Made by a program: the position numbers and the translations under genes | Part shown: piece after piece, positions 24,139-35,465 of the stretch | Layout: each line of letters starts with the position of its first letter | How positions within the stretch are numbered: the first letter of the stretch is position 1 | Assembly: GCA_944472155.2 (NCBI GenBank) | Contig: OX235277.1 | Location: forward strand, 20,470,804-20,534,803 | From: Trichobilharzia szidati | Lineage: Eukaryota > Platyhelminthes > Trematoda > Strigeidida > Schistosomatidae | Direction: 5' to 3' | DNA length: 64,000 nucleotides | The notes under the pieces: model-generated | Databases searched by the model: none | Told to the model about the DNA's origin: nothing | The model's input: only the letters and a program-made list of their open reading frames with translations

Positions 24139-24365
24139 GAAATTCCTTCACGTTTCCAGTTGAACATAGAGCTTCAAGCTAGAGACTTGAAGTTTCTGTA
24201 GCAGAGTTTATTTTTACGGGATGGGGTTGCTGGCCTCATGCCCAACCTTCCCTCTTTACCAGTCTTATTACTGGCTTATCGAAGTAGAGGAGTGCGTCGG
24301 CCGGGGATCGAACCGCGGACCATGTGCATGGTCGGCGAGCGTCCCGACCGCTGTGCCACCGACGC
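24139..24365 (-). mobile_element. tRNA-derived SINE, body B subtype, complete head
   Basis: On the minus strand the 72-nt head occupies 24365 down to 24294. It has perfect 7-bp acceptor arms (GCGTCGG with CCGACGC) and the A- and B-boxes GGTGGCACAGCGGTCGG and GGTTCGATCCCC. The body is not body A but the same one as at 11260-11408: AAAGAGGGAAGGTTGGGCAT, then CCATCCCGTAAAAATAA, then the CTTCAAG/CTTGAAG hairpin, then an AACGTGAAGGAAT-like end. The A-rich tail has decayed. This copy proves that the head-plus-body-B arrangement is a real family and not an accident of the 11-kb tandem. Confidence 0.85.
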
Positions 24366-27300
24366 GGTAAGTTTTGGGGTGCATCAATTTGATATTACTA
24401 CAGTTCTAATTTCTTTGTATTTCAAGTATTTTGCATAATATTATCAACTGCCTCCCGTGGTACGGGAATATAATTATTTATTGAAATGGCTTTCAGTTTA
24501 ATATCGTATGGACCAGAAATTACAATTTTTGCTTGTCCAGGTTCAGCATGTAGAGAAAACCTCATTGAATTGTTGGATGTTATGCAACAATTAACGAAGT
24601 ATATTTTATCACTGAAACAGCCCGATTAAATGAGGGCAGTACAGAGCTCATATCCCAGCTATCTTTATCCCCTACAAAAATAATATGAAATGCCAGAATC
24701 TCTCATGTTACGTTCACAATATCATTTCGTTTATGGCCTCAACGAGTTTGAATTTTCAACCAATAGAGAATTCTTTGGAATTCCAAGTTTCTTAATATAG
24801 GTTAAACGGAACCAATAGAATAATTTAGAATATCAATTTCAACATACATCCGTATGTCCATGTAATGGCACACTGTACGTTCATACGTGTGTGTTTTGTT
24901 CAGGCATTTTCAATTATTGTGACTGCACAAGTCCGAATCTCTCAAAAGTGATGCCTAATCCAGGTTCGAAACCATTCTCAACAACATGATGTTTCAGCAA
25001 AAAGAGAAATAATCATTATTTCTAGTGAAATTAACTTTTTACCGCCTGTCTTGTATGATTATTAAGTGATCAGGTTCCATTGAGGCAGCTGCTAAAATCA
25101 CTGAACAATCTACCCTGTCAAAGAGGATAATGACTCAAATATCATTGACTCTACTTTTTCAAACATTATCTACTTTCTTGATGATCAATCTGTACTCATG
25201 CACATTTTCGAAACTCTTCTTTGAAGAGTTGACTTAGCTAAAAGTCGAAGCCCGTTCTGAACTGAAGTTAGACGTCGCCAAATTGTATACAGTAGATTAC
25301 TGTCTTACTTAGAAATTCTGCAAATGTAAAAGTTTTACCTACACTGAAATTTCTTGACCATTTACAAACATCTTCAGAATAAAGCTGTTAATAATATATT
25401 ATCTATTCCAGCTCACTTACTGTTAATTCCATATATATGTGTGTAAACGACATTCTGTTCAAAAGGTGTGTCTCATCTCATCACTTTCAGATTTTTCGTA
25501 CATTGGTAGAACAAAGTAAATATGAGATTGATTGAGATGCTTTTTTGTTCTATTTATCAATCGATATAAAAGATATTCCATAACGCAATACTAAGTTATT
25601 GAGTTTGCTGGATACACCCCTTTATTTGATTCATATCAAAATAGTGAATTCTACAATGTGGTGACTTCAGAGACATAGATTTAATCCACGGAGTTCTACA
25701 ATGTTATCTCTATCTTATATACTGCCTATTTTAGCATCTAATATTATGAGACAGAAAAGGAATAAAAAAACCGATGTTGAGAATAAAACAGTTTTAGAAA
25801 CGTACACAGAAATATTGAAATCGACTGAGCTGACTATGTGACAGCAGTAAAAAAAAACTTTTGTTCAATCGTATTGATATTGATTTGAAAACGCTAAATT
25901 GAGCATATCTAGTAGATAAGTATTTTTTAAATACAATTTAAGAATGAGTAAACCATGACAGTAGTTTCAACAGTTACTTAAAATTTCTACTGATATGACA
26001 GAGAATAATAACAGCACATAGTGGCAATATTCGTCAGTCACTCATTTGACGAGCTGTTATTGTCTTAATCATTGAAAATTTAAATCAATTAAAATTGAAT
26101 AATTCATGTCACAGTATAAAACAACACTGGATAAATCCACAGCATATTTAATATTTGATGAATGAGTATGTTATCATTGTCAAAGTAATCACCTAAAAAC
26201 ATCGCTATGCAGATAGAAGTACAACCGACACCAAGGTGAGTCTAAAACAAGTTCTGTAGGTTTCAGTAATAGTGAATCATAAAAATTCCTCCCGGAACTC
26301 AAAAGAGAGATTTTGGTTTCTGTAGATACATGTGAAGTGAAGTTCCTTTACCTAAATTACGATAACATTTTATGAACAAACAAGTGAAGAAATTTCAGCG
26401 TTGTCTGTGTTCCGATTATCCATGACATGGAAGAATAAGGTTCAGTTACAATTCCGATTGGTATTGACTTTACTGCATGCAATTTATACAAAAGCGGCTA
26501 CGACGAAGTTCGAAAAGTTGTGCCCAGGGGACCAATTGATGCGTACTTCTACATAGGTGATTACAAGTACTGGGTAACGCACAGTCCCCAAATCTGCTGA
26601 TGGTATACACACTTTAGTTATTGACAATAAATTCTGTGTTACTGTTTACCAATGGTAACGATTTAATGTGTGAGTGCGATTGGCTAGTATTTTGACGGTT
26701 TTATTAATTATTGTTCTGTGATATCGTGTGCTGATATACTGCTTCACTGTTTGCATACTAGGTAGTGTTTTGTTACTGCTATGGTTCAACTGTGGTTGAC
26801 AAAAGACTTTCGTTACAATTAACAACCTGCCTCTCTCTACTTAAACTGTCTCACAGTGTCATTCGTTTTCATGTAGAATACAGTTAACCATGCAGTAAGG
26901 TAGACGATTTAGGTGTTGGATGACAGATATTTAACATCGCGCACTCATCATACTGAGTTACCGATTGTTTAATTATTGAACCAGCAGTAGGCAGCTTGCG
27001 AGAAATAAATGAAATGACTTGATTGCATACAATAATAGGCAACACCAAGAGCTTTATTTATAATAACAATGGCATGGGGTGAGTGTGATGAACTCATTCC
27101 GCTGTCAATTCACTCGTCTACTATTCCAAATATCTACAGCAAGTACACTTCTAGAAGTAGACATATGTTTACACATGTTTATGTTTACATATCTTTATTA
27201 TTTATACACCCCTTATCATCATTTTCATGTCACACTGACACTTTGCAATTCATAGCCTTTTATTGTTGAATACTATTGGCGCTAAATGTTTGAATTCTTT

Positions 27301-29802
27301 CACTTAGTAACTCTTTGTTTTTCATGCATTATTTAATATCTCTGGCATTAGAAATACTGTATAAATAGTAGCTCCAGATTCCACCTTATATCACAACTAA
27401 TCAGGACGTTAGTCACGTGTTTACCACTCTTGTAGAAGTCATCATGTACTAATTGCTAAGTGTTTCATTAATAAAAAGTGCTGATCACCCTGGACACTGA
27501 GATAATCGGTTTGTTATATAAACGTTGTTATGTTGAACAAATATCTAAAAGATCGCCTATTTCTGTTGCTTTGTCTATTTTGATGTGTCTTCTATTGAGT
27601 AAGAAATTGTATTAATAATGATGATGACATGAATTGTGATAGTGTCCGGCAGATGGAACAGGGATTTAAATTCCTGTATACCAGCTTCTGTGAAGTATGC
27701 GAACTCTCATAAGAACCTTATGTATACAGAAATGACACTGAATACTTCTTATGTACTTATTCAGTCTCCTAATTCGCTTTATTTCGTGAAAAGCTTTTGT
27801 AGTTCACATTGACAATTATGCTGTCATACCTGTTTTCTCATTGTGAAAACTCTAACATTTTCGATGAAAGCTGCATTCTCAATCATTTTGCACTTCCCTA
27901 CTACCTCAAAAATTCAAAGATGTAGCGAATTCAATGGGTATCGTTATGATTCATCTATTGAATTAATTATAAAACGTAGTCAAGACAACAGTGGTAAGTT
28001 TTCCCTAAAGGGATGTTGACAAATCATGCTGGAAATTCGTCTGCATGAAACTGCAAAAAAATGAAAGGAATGTTCATAATTGGGACAGCTTAAGCGTTCA
28101 GTTGCCCATACACGGTCGTTCCACCCAATACTGTCTCAGTAACCTTCAAAGCATGTCCCAATTCTGATATGTTCCGCTATCCTTTTACCATTTTTGCATA
28201 TAAGCAGTTATTTTAATGTTAAAAAGGTAGAAATATTGTTCAGAGATTCATATGACTGTTAAGATAAAACGAAGTGATCTGGAACCCCATGTAATTGTTT
28301 ATCGAACTGCTCAACCCTCGATAGTCAACTTGTGAGACAGTAAAATTTAGCTCCACTAAAAATCACAATTCAAAATGAGTCATACGAACATAAGGATGCA
28401 GTTTCGCTGATCAAAATTTTACGAATTATCGATCGACAGGGTTATTCCACTTAAAATATTTGTCCATTTTAAAGCATTTTACCCGAAAAGTCACAGTCAT
28501 TTTTTTCTTATCCAGCATCTTTACAGTTCATTCTCTATTCAACTAACACATCACATTAGGAAATAACCATTATTCCAAGTAAAAGAACCGAATATCCAGC
28601 ATTTCATTCCATATAATACAATATCGAGAATTGTGGTATATTTCACATCAGAAGACTTTAATATATGGTGTGTATTCACATTCATAAAAATATGTAAATC
28701 ATTCAAAAGGCACAAGAGCCATAGCTTAAAAAGTGAAGCAACATGATTAGGAATGAACTACAAACAAAGGCTATCAATGAAAGTTGAGTCAAAAAGAAGA
28801 TAGGCGCGCCTGATTTGTCATACACAAGTCAAGAGAAAACAGGATGATAATTACGCATTTCAGTAGAAATATTTAATTGAGTAGCCATATTACGAAACGA
28901 TTGATCAAGAGCGACTTTGCTGGCAGTTATTCCTCTATATTATCATTAGCTGAAGAGCCAAAATTATATTCGACGAAATAATGGACAGCATAATATTCAC
29001 TGAAGTCAGTCCAAGCTACAACGTGACATGATTGGTTGCAAATACTACTACCTCACATACGTAAACTCTGTAGACTTTGAAAGCAAGCAATAGTTGTAAC
29101 CAATGAATTCTGCCTCTCAGTGTCCATGTGTTTATTAGATGAAATATTTTTCGTGTCAAATAAAATTTAAGTACAAACTGGAATCGTCAGTCAGAGGAAA
29201 ATAACCAAACTGATAAATCAAGTGTTGAAGCATGTGTTTCATAGAACCGTGATCAAATCCTCACCGAGAAAGATGAATGCCACTTAGTAATTGACCAACG
29301 CACTATAATTATTATTCACTTCACAAACTGGAACCTCAATGAAATCGATATTATGTTAATGACATCATGAATATCACTGGAAAACAGTCACAGAATTGTG
29401 CAAATCTATGAATCAGAATTTACCATTATCAGAATACAGGCAACAGAATACGAATAAATTACGGCTACGTACTCTACAGTTTGGAATATAGCTTTAGAAA
29501 TATATTCAAATATTGGTTTGCGGAACTTGATGAGTTACAGGATTTCATCATCAGCTGACATCGGTTTGGATCATCGGCATACCTTGCAGTACTGGACAGC
29601 TGGTTCGTCTTAGTTTCCGGCTATTCAGAATACGCATCCACTGAGGTTAAAACCCAGGGCCTTCTGGTTATATAGTGAGCCGGTAGCGCACTAGGCTACT
29701 GGAATCCGATCTAATGGTTCATGAATTCCAATTAATGTCATACCCGGTGAGTATTTGGCCTCACACATGACCTGCTGTTCTGCACTGGTCATGACCATTA
29801 TA
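24366..29802. other. Long stretch without a recognisable gene
   Basis: AT-rich DNA with short frames only. A B-box-like word (CAGGTTCGAAACC) near 24962-24974 is an isolated hint of another decayed SINE, too weak to call. Sequence near 29560-29790 has higher G+C and may be an old repeat. No exon or RNA gene was recognised. Confidence 0.5.
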
Positions 29803-29970
29803 TCGAGTCTAATTGGCTTAATGGTCTACGAGCTTGCCTTGTAACCAGGAGAACATGGGTCTCAACCTCAGTGGGTGTAACCGTCTGAAGAATCTCGTAC
29901 TAGGATGAAACAGATGTCGAGCACTCCCAGGCCTAATAGTGATACTGTAATCAGCGTCAGTTCATGATGA
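29803..29970 (+). mobile_element. Decayed Sm-alpha-like SINE with near-complete hammerhead
   Basis: The tRNA-like head (about 29803-29875) has an A-box-like ATTGGCTTAATGG and a B-box relic ATGGGTCTCAACC. The ribozyme region reads CTGAAGA (29885-29891, one base off the core), a stem II relic, GAAAC (29907-29911), a tiny CA/UG stem III around 29911-29916, and UC at 29917-29918. Part of the outer stem I (UGGG with CCCA) can still pair. Core mutations and a broken inner stem I should prevent cleavage. The downstream GCACTCCCAGGCCTAATAG looks like conserved family tail. Confidence 0.7.
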
Positions 29971-30959
29971 AATTATGAATAATTATTCCACAAATCATGT
30001 CAATGAACTTCAATAAGATTTGTAGCTCGTAATGTTTATCGGAATTTCCCAGTCCAGTACACTAATGATGAACTGAAACTGCAACTCAATAACTGTATTC
30101 AATTCTATCTTGGTCACTGATGATGCGTTAGATAGAGGATGAATTAAAGTGTAAATACATAAACAAATAATCTTAATCAGTGACTTAATCAGTTGACGCC
30201 TATGTGATGAAATCTTTGCAAATATGTGAACTTCAAAATCATCACGTGACATGTATATTACTCATGAGTAGTTCAAAAGATGTTATCAGTGATCTAAAGT
30301 ATTGCGAATGAAGCAGATTGGAAGGGTTGAAATAATTCTCCTCAGATGATGCTCTGCACGTCGATGATTACCGAAGAGTATCAATTTCAAGTGACTAACA
30401 CGTAGAGTAGGTGAAGTTTGGCTACTCATATCGGCGAATTCAGAACATTTTCAGGATGACATTGTAAAATTGGGTCATAATCCCTGTAATGACATTTAAA
30501 AAGTCCACAATGTAGTCTTTCATCCACAATTCGAAAACTGTGTTCCGTGTATCATATGATTAGGTGGAATGCTTTAATTTTTCGCTTTCGGTTGGTTAGG
30601 TGAGGTGAAGTGTGAATATTGGAATTGTATAATTGGAATCGAAAGCAGAGCAGAGGAGAATGTGAAGCAAAGAATACCAAGCCAGTCAAAAAGAAATAAA
30701 TTCATCGTTGGATAGGTTGAGACAGCCTCACAAATCTACCTGAGTTTGTATAGGTACTTTCCCCTAAACTGCTATTCCTTTCAGTCATTTATCTTCTACG
30801 TCACCATCCTTCAACCCGTTTTCGGATAACAGGTATCCATGGTGAGCTGTGTCTTGACATACGACTTCTTCTCACCTTACGTGTTGATCCCAGTCATCTT
30901 ACAGCTTCAGTCTTGCTACTATGACACTACTGGAGATTGGTTCTAACTGCGTTGAAGAC
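29971..30959. other. No gene recognised
   Basis: AT-rich sequence. An 80-codon minus-strand frame at 30010-30252 shows no recognisable domain. Sequence just before 30960 may belong to the PLE remnant but cannot be aligned by eye. Confidence 0.45.
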
Positions 30960-31510
30960 TTCGAGGCTGTTGCTGACAGCAATCATGATGGCAAATATCC
31001 ACGCAAATTTCAAACATTTGGGAAATTCCCCACAATCTACACCGCTCCAAAGAAAAATGTTTTCATCAAATGGCCATATAACGATGAAATAAACAGTAGA
31101 ATTTTGAGACAAAGATTAAATTCGATCATCCGTAGGACTTATTTTGCACCCCGGCTTGTATTTATTAAAATGCAAAAAATATGCTCCACTGCAAAACCTC
31201 AAAAGTGCACAGGTGATTATGTAACATCCAACACTACATATCGATTTTCGTGTGTGTTTGTGTGGAGACACAAACATAGGGAGGAGTAATCGTGCTTTGC
31301 AAGTGATGGTGTGTGAGCATATCCCGAAATGTTTAGAAAGATAAATGAATTTTGAAAAATCAATAGATGCAGGTAGCAGACTACCAACTTAGTCTATAGG
31401 CAAACATCTATTCGAGATGAACGATAAGATTGGTGTTAACACAGCCTTCAAGGTTATCTATAAAAAGAGGAAAGGCCTCTTATTGAAAAACGCTGAGGCT
31501 ATAGCTATTC
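30960..31510 (+). pseudogene. Penelope-like element remnant: RT C-terminus and GIY-YIG
   Basis: The open part (frame of 30921-31289) contains PKKNVFIKWPYNDEINS, then RLNSIIRRTYFAPRLVFI, then DYVTSNTTYRFSC. This is the conserved PLE linker that leads into the GIY-YIG nuclease. After a one-base frame change near 31252 the nuclease continues as CLCGDTNIGRSNRALQV and CEHIPKCLER, with N in place of the first Y of YIG. The same frame then runs through two stops (TAA near 31312, TAG near 31393) to SIGKHLFEM, GVNTAFKVIYKKRKG and LLLKNAEAIAIQ near 31508. One frame change plus two stops make it a pseudogene. It stops exactly where a minus-strand SINE fragment begins. Confidence 0.75.
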
Positions 31511-31592
31511 AGACCGAACATTGATATCAGGTGTGCATCGAACCCTGGATCATGTGCATGGTCGGCAGGAGTCCTAACCGCTGTACCCCTTC
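31508..31592 (-). mobile_element. tRNA-derived SINE fragment, body A subtype
   Basis: On the minus strand an A-box-like GTACAGCGGTTAGGA, CCGACCATGCACATG and B-box GGGTTCGAT are followed directly by GCACACCTGATATC, the start of body A. About 12 nt between the B-box and the body are missing, and the 5' acceptor strand is gone. Only about 25 bp of body remain before the sequence joins the PLE remnant. It is an old, dead copy. Confidence 0.7.
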
Positions 31593-34500
31593 GAGAATGC
31601 TTCAAATTGTGTCCTCAGGTAATTAAAATTTCTCAGTTAATCCAGTTGTACAGTACTCATTTCGTACTGGAGATGCTTTTAGACTGAATAACTGCCGGAT
31701 TACCTCATTGTGGTATTTTCTGTCTTTTTGTTATAAATGATTTAAACCAAATATTCCATCGAGTTACAAGGATGTTTTATATTGCTAGGATAGAATTTCA
31801 TGTTCAAACTTTCTGAAACCACTGGTTGTCATGCTTTCTAGCCTAAATTATAGGTTGTGTACATGACTGATTTAACTTCAGCAGTTTAAGTTTGAATTTC
31901 ACTCATTATTCCTTCTAAACACTATATCTTACAAGTAACTGAACTCGAAAAAACCTACTACGAGTTTTTGACATGAAACAACAATGGTTTTAAGCAAAAT
32001 GTCTCCACTGAATTCTTTTTCAGGTCTCTGATGTTCATTTCAGAATTTGCTGGCGTTTTCTGCTGTTTTTCGCCAATAATATTTGTTGTTGCGCGACGCA
32101 TGACAATCCCACTTGCCGAAAAAAATTCTGAATTTACTAATACTTCGACGATGGGACTTTAGAATCCTTGAAATCAATGTTGAATCCTGTAGATTTGAGT
32201 ACACAATGAAGCACCTACGTTTCGAAGCTCTTCGTCATCAGTGTTTGATGAATCTTTCAAGTGTCGTACTAGTTGAACTCACATAGACAATTTGTCATGC
32301 ACGAACTCTAATACATGTATTGCAACTTAAATGCCTAGTATGAGAATGACCATCAACTGAGTGCCTGTAGTCGAATTTATTCCAATCTTGTAAATCGCAA
32401 ATAGAGGTGCGCAAAATATAGTATAGTTACAAAGTGGAACTCAGAATGAAAAGATTCAGTTCACTTATTCAAACTGCCAACTGAAATATAATGGACGAAT
32501 TATTCTTCACAGAATACTGGTGGCAAAAATATTCATTCCTGACTATGCATTTATACATTTTAGGAAATACTTCTGATGTATTCAGACCACAGTTTGCAAA
32601 TCAGTTGGCAATAAACATCAAAGGCATAGTTTGACCTGCCAGTATTCAGGTGGTTTGAAGTGATTCAGCCCACTCAGATGAGCAATAGTAATGCCCTTGG
32701 ATTCAAGTGAGCGAAACGGCCGTACAGTTCATAGGTCACTTTGTCCTGGCTAGTTAGCATCACTAATTGTTGTCACTGGTATCCAACTACATACGTGAAT
32801 CAACTTGGAGTTGGCTTAACAGAATTATGCCTCAAGAAGAGAGATATAGGCCTCATAGAAGAAAACATAGTTTTACGCTACACTGAAGGTTGCGACGTAC
32901 ACTAAAATATATAAACATTGTATTGACTAGTAGCCGGCGGAAAGAGACTCAGATTTCCAATTTCAAAAGGATTTTCCAGGATAACAAGCAACATCAACAT
33001 TTCGTATACAACAACAAGTGAGTAAATGTTCGTTCCCTCCTGAATGAATTAAAATTCTGCTATTTTTCAATGAATTCAATGCGTTTCCTTTCAACCCTCA
33101 ACCATCAATCACTGCTATTATTTCAATTTCAGTTATCAAAGTCTGCGGAAACTAATTCATCAGTGATATTTATTTCACATTGTCGCCTTTCGTTTCGTCT
33201 GAAGCAAAGATATTAATTAACAACTGATTTCACAAAAACAGCCAGCTTTAATGCGAGAGATTTATTGGATGTCCAAATCCATGATAAAAATACACATTCG
33301 TTTGTTAAAATAATTCGCATTTATTTCGTTATGACATTATTAACACAAACAAATTAAAAACTTATGGAGAGAACGAATGGAGAACGAATTATAGTATGAG
33401 CGGAAAACGCAAGATTCACACATTTAATGAACCAGAAAATGTCAGTGATGAATTATCATTTGAGTTTGTGAAAAGGTTAATGGTAGTTTTGTTGTGAGAA
33501 AGCGTCCTTCCCGTGACCTAAAAGACAAATCAGAATATTTTTAGGGAGGAGTGCAAACAGTTGTAACCATAGTAATACAAAAAATGAATGTGAGAATTTC
33601 ACGTGGTAAATAGACTTATGTTTCTCGTTATTCATTTTGCATTACAATAACTCAAATTATCCTCCAGTGAACTGTTGTCCCCAATTTCTCTTTTTATAAT
33701 TAAGTCACCAATTGTTTACCTAGACTCTTGATCACAACTCTGTGACTGTAAAACGTTACTTGTGATACACAAAGGCATTAATTTATCGTATATTAAAGTA
33801 GAAGCCGTGATATTCAATAATACGTGTGCATATGGTTTAAGAAGAATGCATTTAAAAAACATTCTGTTTCGATATTTGATTGTTGGCATTTTATCAAATA
33901 TTTGTTGAAGACAGCGATGAAGATGTCACGCAACTTGACAAAAAATTATCCATCTTCTGATGTAGAATGTCAGGGAGCATCAAACAGTTTTCATCCCTGC
34001 ATTATGTTACACAGTGATACATGAATGTGACAGGTATTGTCAACATGGATAACCGAAACTGTAAATCACTCATAGATATTCACTTCGTCGAGTAAATGTT
34101 TAGTGTGTACAACACAAACCATGTGACGAAACAACCTACCGCATCAATTGCTTCAGGTTAATTGCGACAAGTTATTTCTAGAAATAACGAAACTATTACT
34201 GAGCAGATTATAAGTTCATGGGTGTATATTAGACAAAAGAATACTATTTGACATGGATATTCATTTCAGTATGATCACAGATTCCTGTTTTAGTCCTGCT
34301 TGATTCTTTGTATTAGTAGGGCTTAACCCTAGAACATTTATCATTAGACTATAGAGCAGTGAAATACACACGGAAGGACATATGCTACTTAAAATTCTAT
34401 TTGAGGTTAAATATGAGAATTTCAAGGGACTATTTATTCTAGAAGGAAATTGAACACTAAGTTGTATCAGTTATTTCAATAAAATTATGTGTATTTAGTA

Positions 34501-35465
34501 AATATTACTTTAACACTGGAATCGCAGCTTTTAATCTGAGATTTTGAACGATGTAATAGCATTTTCGTGGTATCATTTCCCTGTGCAATACTTGTTTATA
34601 ATAACTGACACCAAACATGCATGAGAACGTTTATGTGGTTGTTTGGATACTTTTCGTTTTTATATTATCTTGAGGTTACTTTACTTCATTTCATGTATTA
34701 GGCTTAGATGCAAATGTACAATAATTTGCTCAGTGAATGTTTCACACAATGAAACGAAATCATGCACTGTGTAGTATTATTGACTTCTGTTATTTATACA
34801 ATAAGGAATTAATATGAAATCTTGAACTTCTATGATGTACAATAATTATCTACACATTATTAACTATGATATTGAAGTCGAATTCAATTTCCTTAAATGT
34901 TATTGTCTAGGGTGATTGATATCATGGCTTCAGTAAATGATATATATCTTTATGTTAGACTTACGTTTCCCATTGGGTAGTGTAATGATACCTGGAATTT
35001 GGAAAAGTAATGTATGGAGCCAGATAAGAATTGCTCCGAATATGTGGAGAGAATTTTTTTGCATGGAAAGTGTTAATGCCTGCCATGTCATTTCTTTTCC
35101 ATTATTTCTCTTTCTGTGTTTCTCAAAGGGGTGGAGTCACGCTGCCATAAAAATGAACTATTAACTGATGATGTGAATTACCTTCACCATGAAATGCTCG
35201 TAATGTAGACAAACGTTGTTTGAATTTCAGACATCTGTTGTGATTTCTGACGTACATTCATATATTCAATAGCTTAAATGTATATTTTTGCATTTGTTTA
35301 AAGCTTGGCTTTTCCATGATGATAGAAGTGATTTGATGATATCAGCAGACGATGACTGAACTGACTCAGATCAACCAAATGCAAATTTGCCAGGTGTCCA
35401 GAAGTTTTGTCAGTTTTCAAACGTAAAATCCAGTGATTACTGGTTCTTAGAGCTCATACCGTTGG
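31593..35465. other. No gene recognised; one ribozyme-like hairpin
   Basis: AT-rich DNA without a recognisable exon. At 32205-32245 on the minus strand there is a hammerhead-like string, reported separately. The upstream flank of the intact LINE lies in the last kilobase. I found no open frame there that could be a LINE ORF1, so the LINE either lacks ORF1 or is truncated just upstream of ORF2. Confidence 0.45.
32205..32245 (-). other. Hammerhead-like or PLE-terminal hairpin motif
   Basis: The minus strand reads CTGATGA (32241-32235), then a 5-bp perfect arm pair CGAAG/CTTCG, then AAAC, with GTAGGTGC following. It resembles the core of a hammerhead with a tiny stem III. However, the stem consumes the G of GAAA, the base at the cleavage site is G rather than A, C or U, and no stem I partner is visible. 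It may be a relic of a ribozyme from a PLE terminal repeat. Confidence 0.3.

Noticed and set aside
24962..25015. B-box-like CAGGTTCGAAACC followed by a loose ribozyme-like string
   Set aside because: No A-box at the right distance and no core match; cannot be told from chance.
32672..32735. Hammerhead-like CAGATGAGC ... GCGAAACGG string
   Set aside because: Core elements are too far apart, with no stem II pairing and no tRNA-like head upstream.
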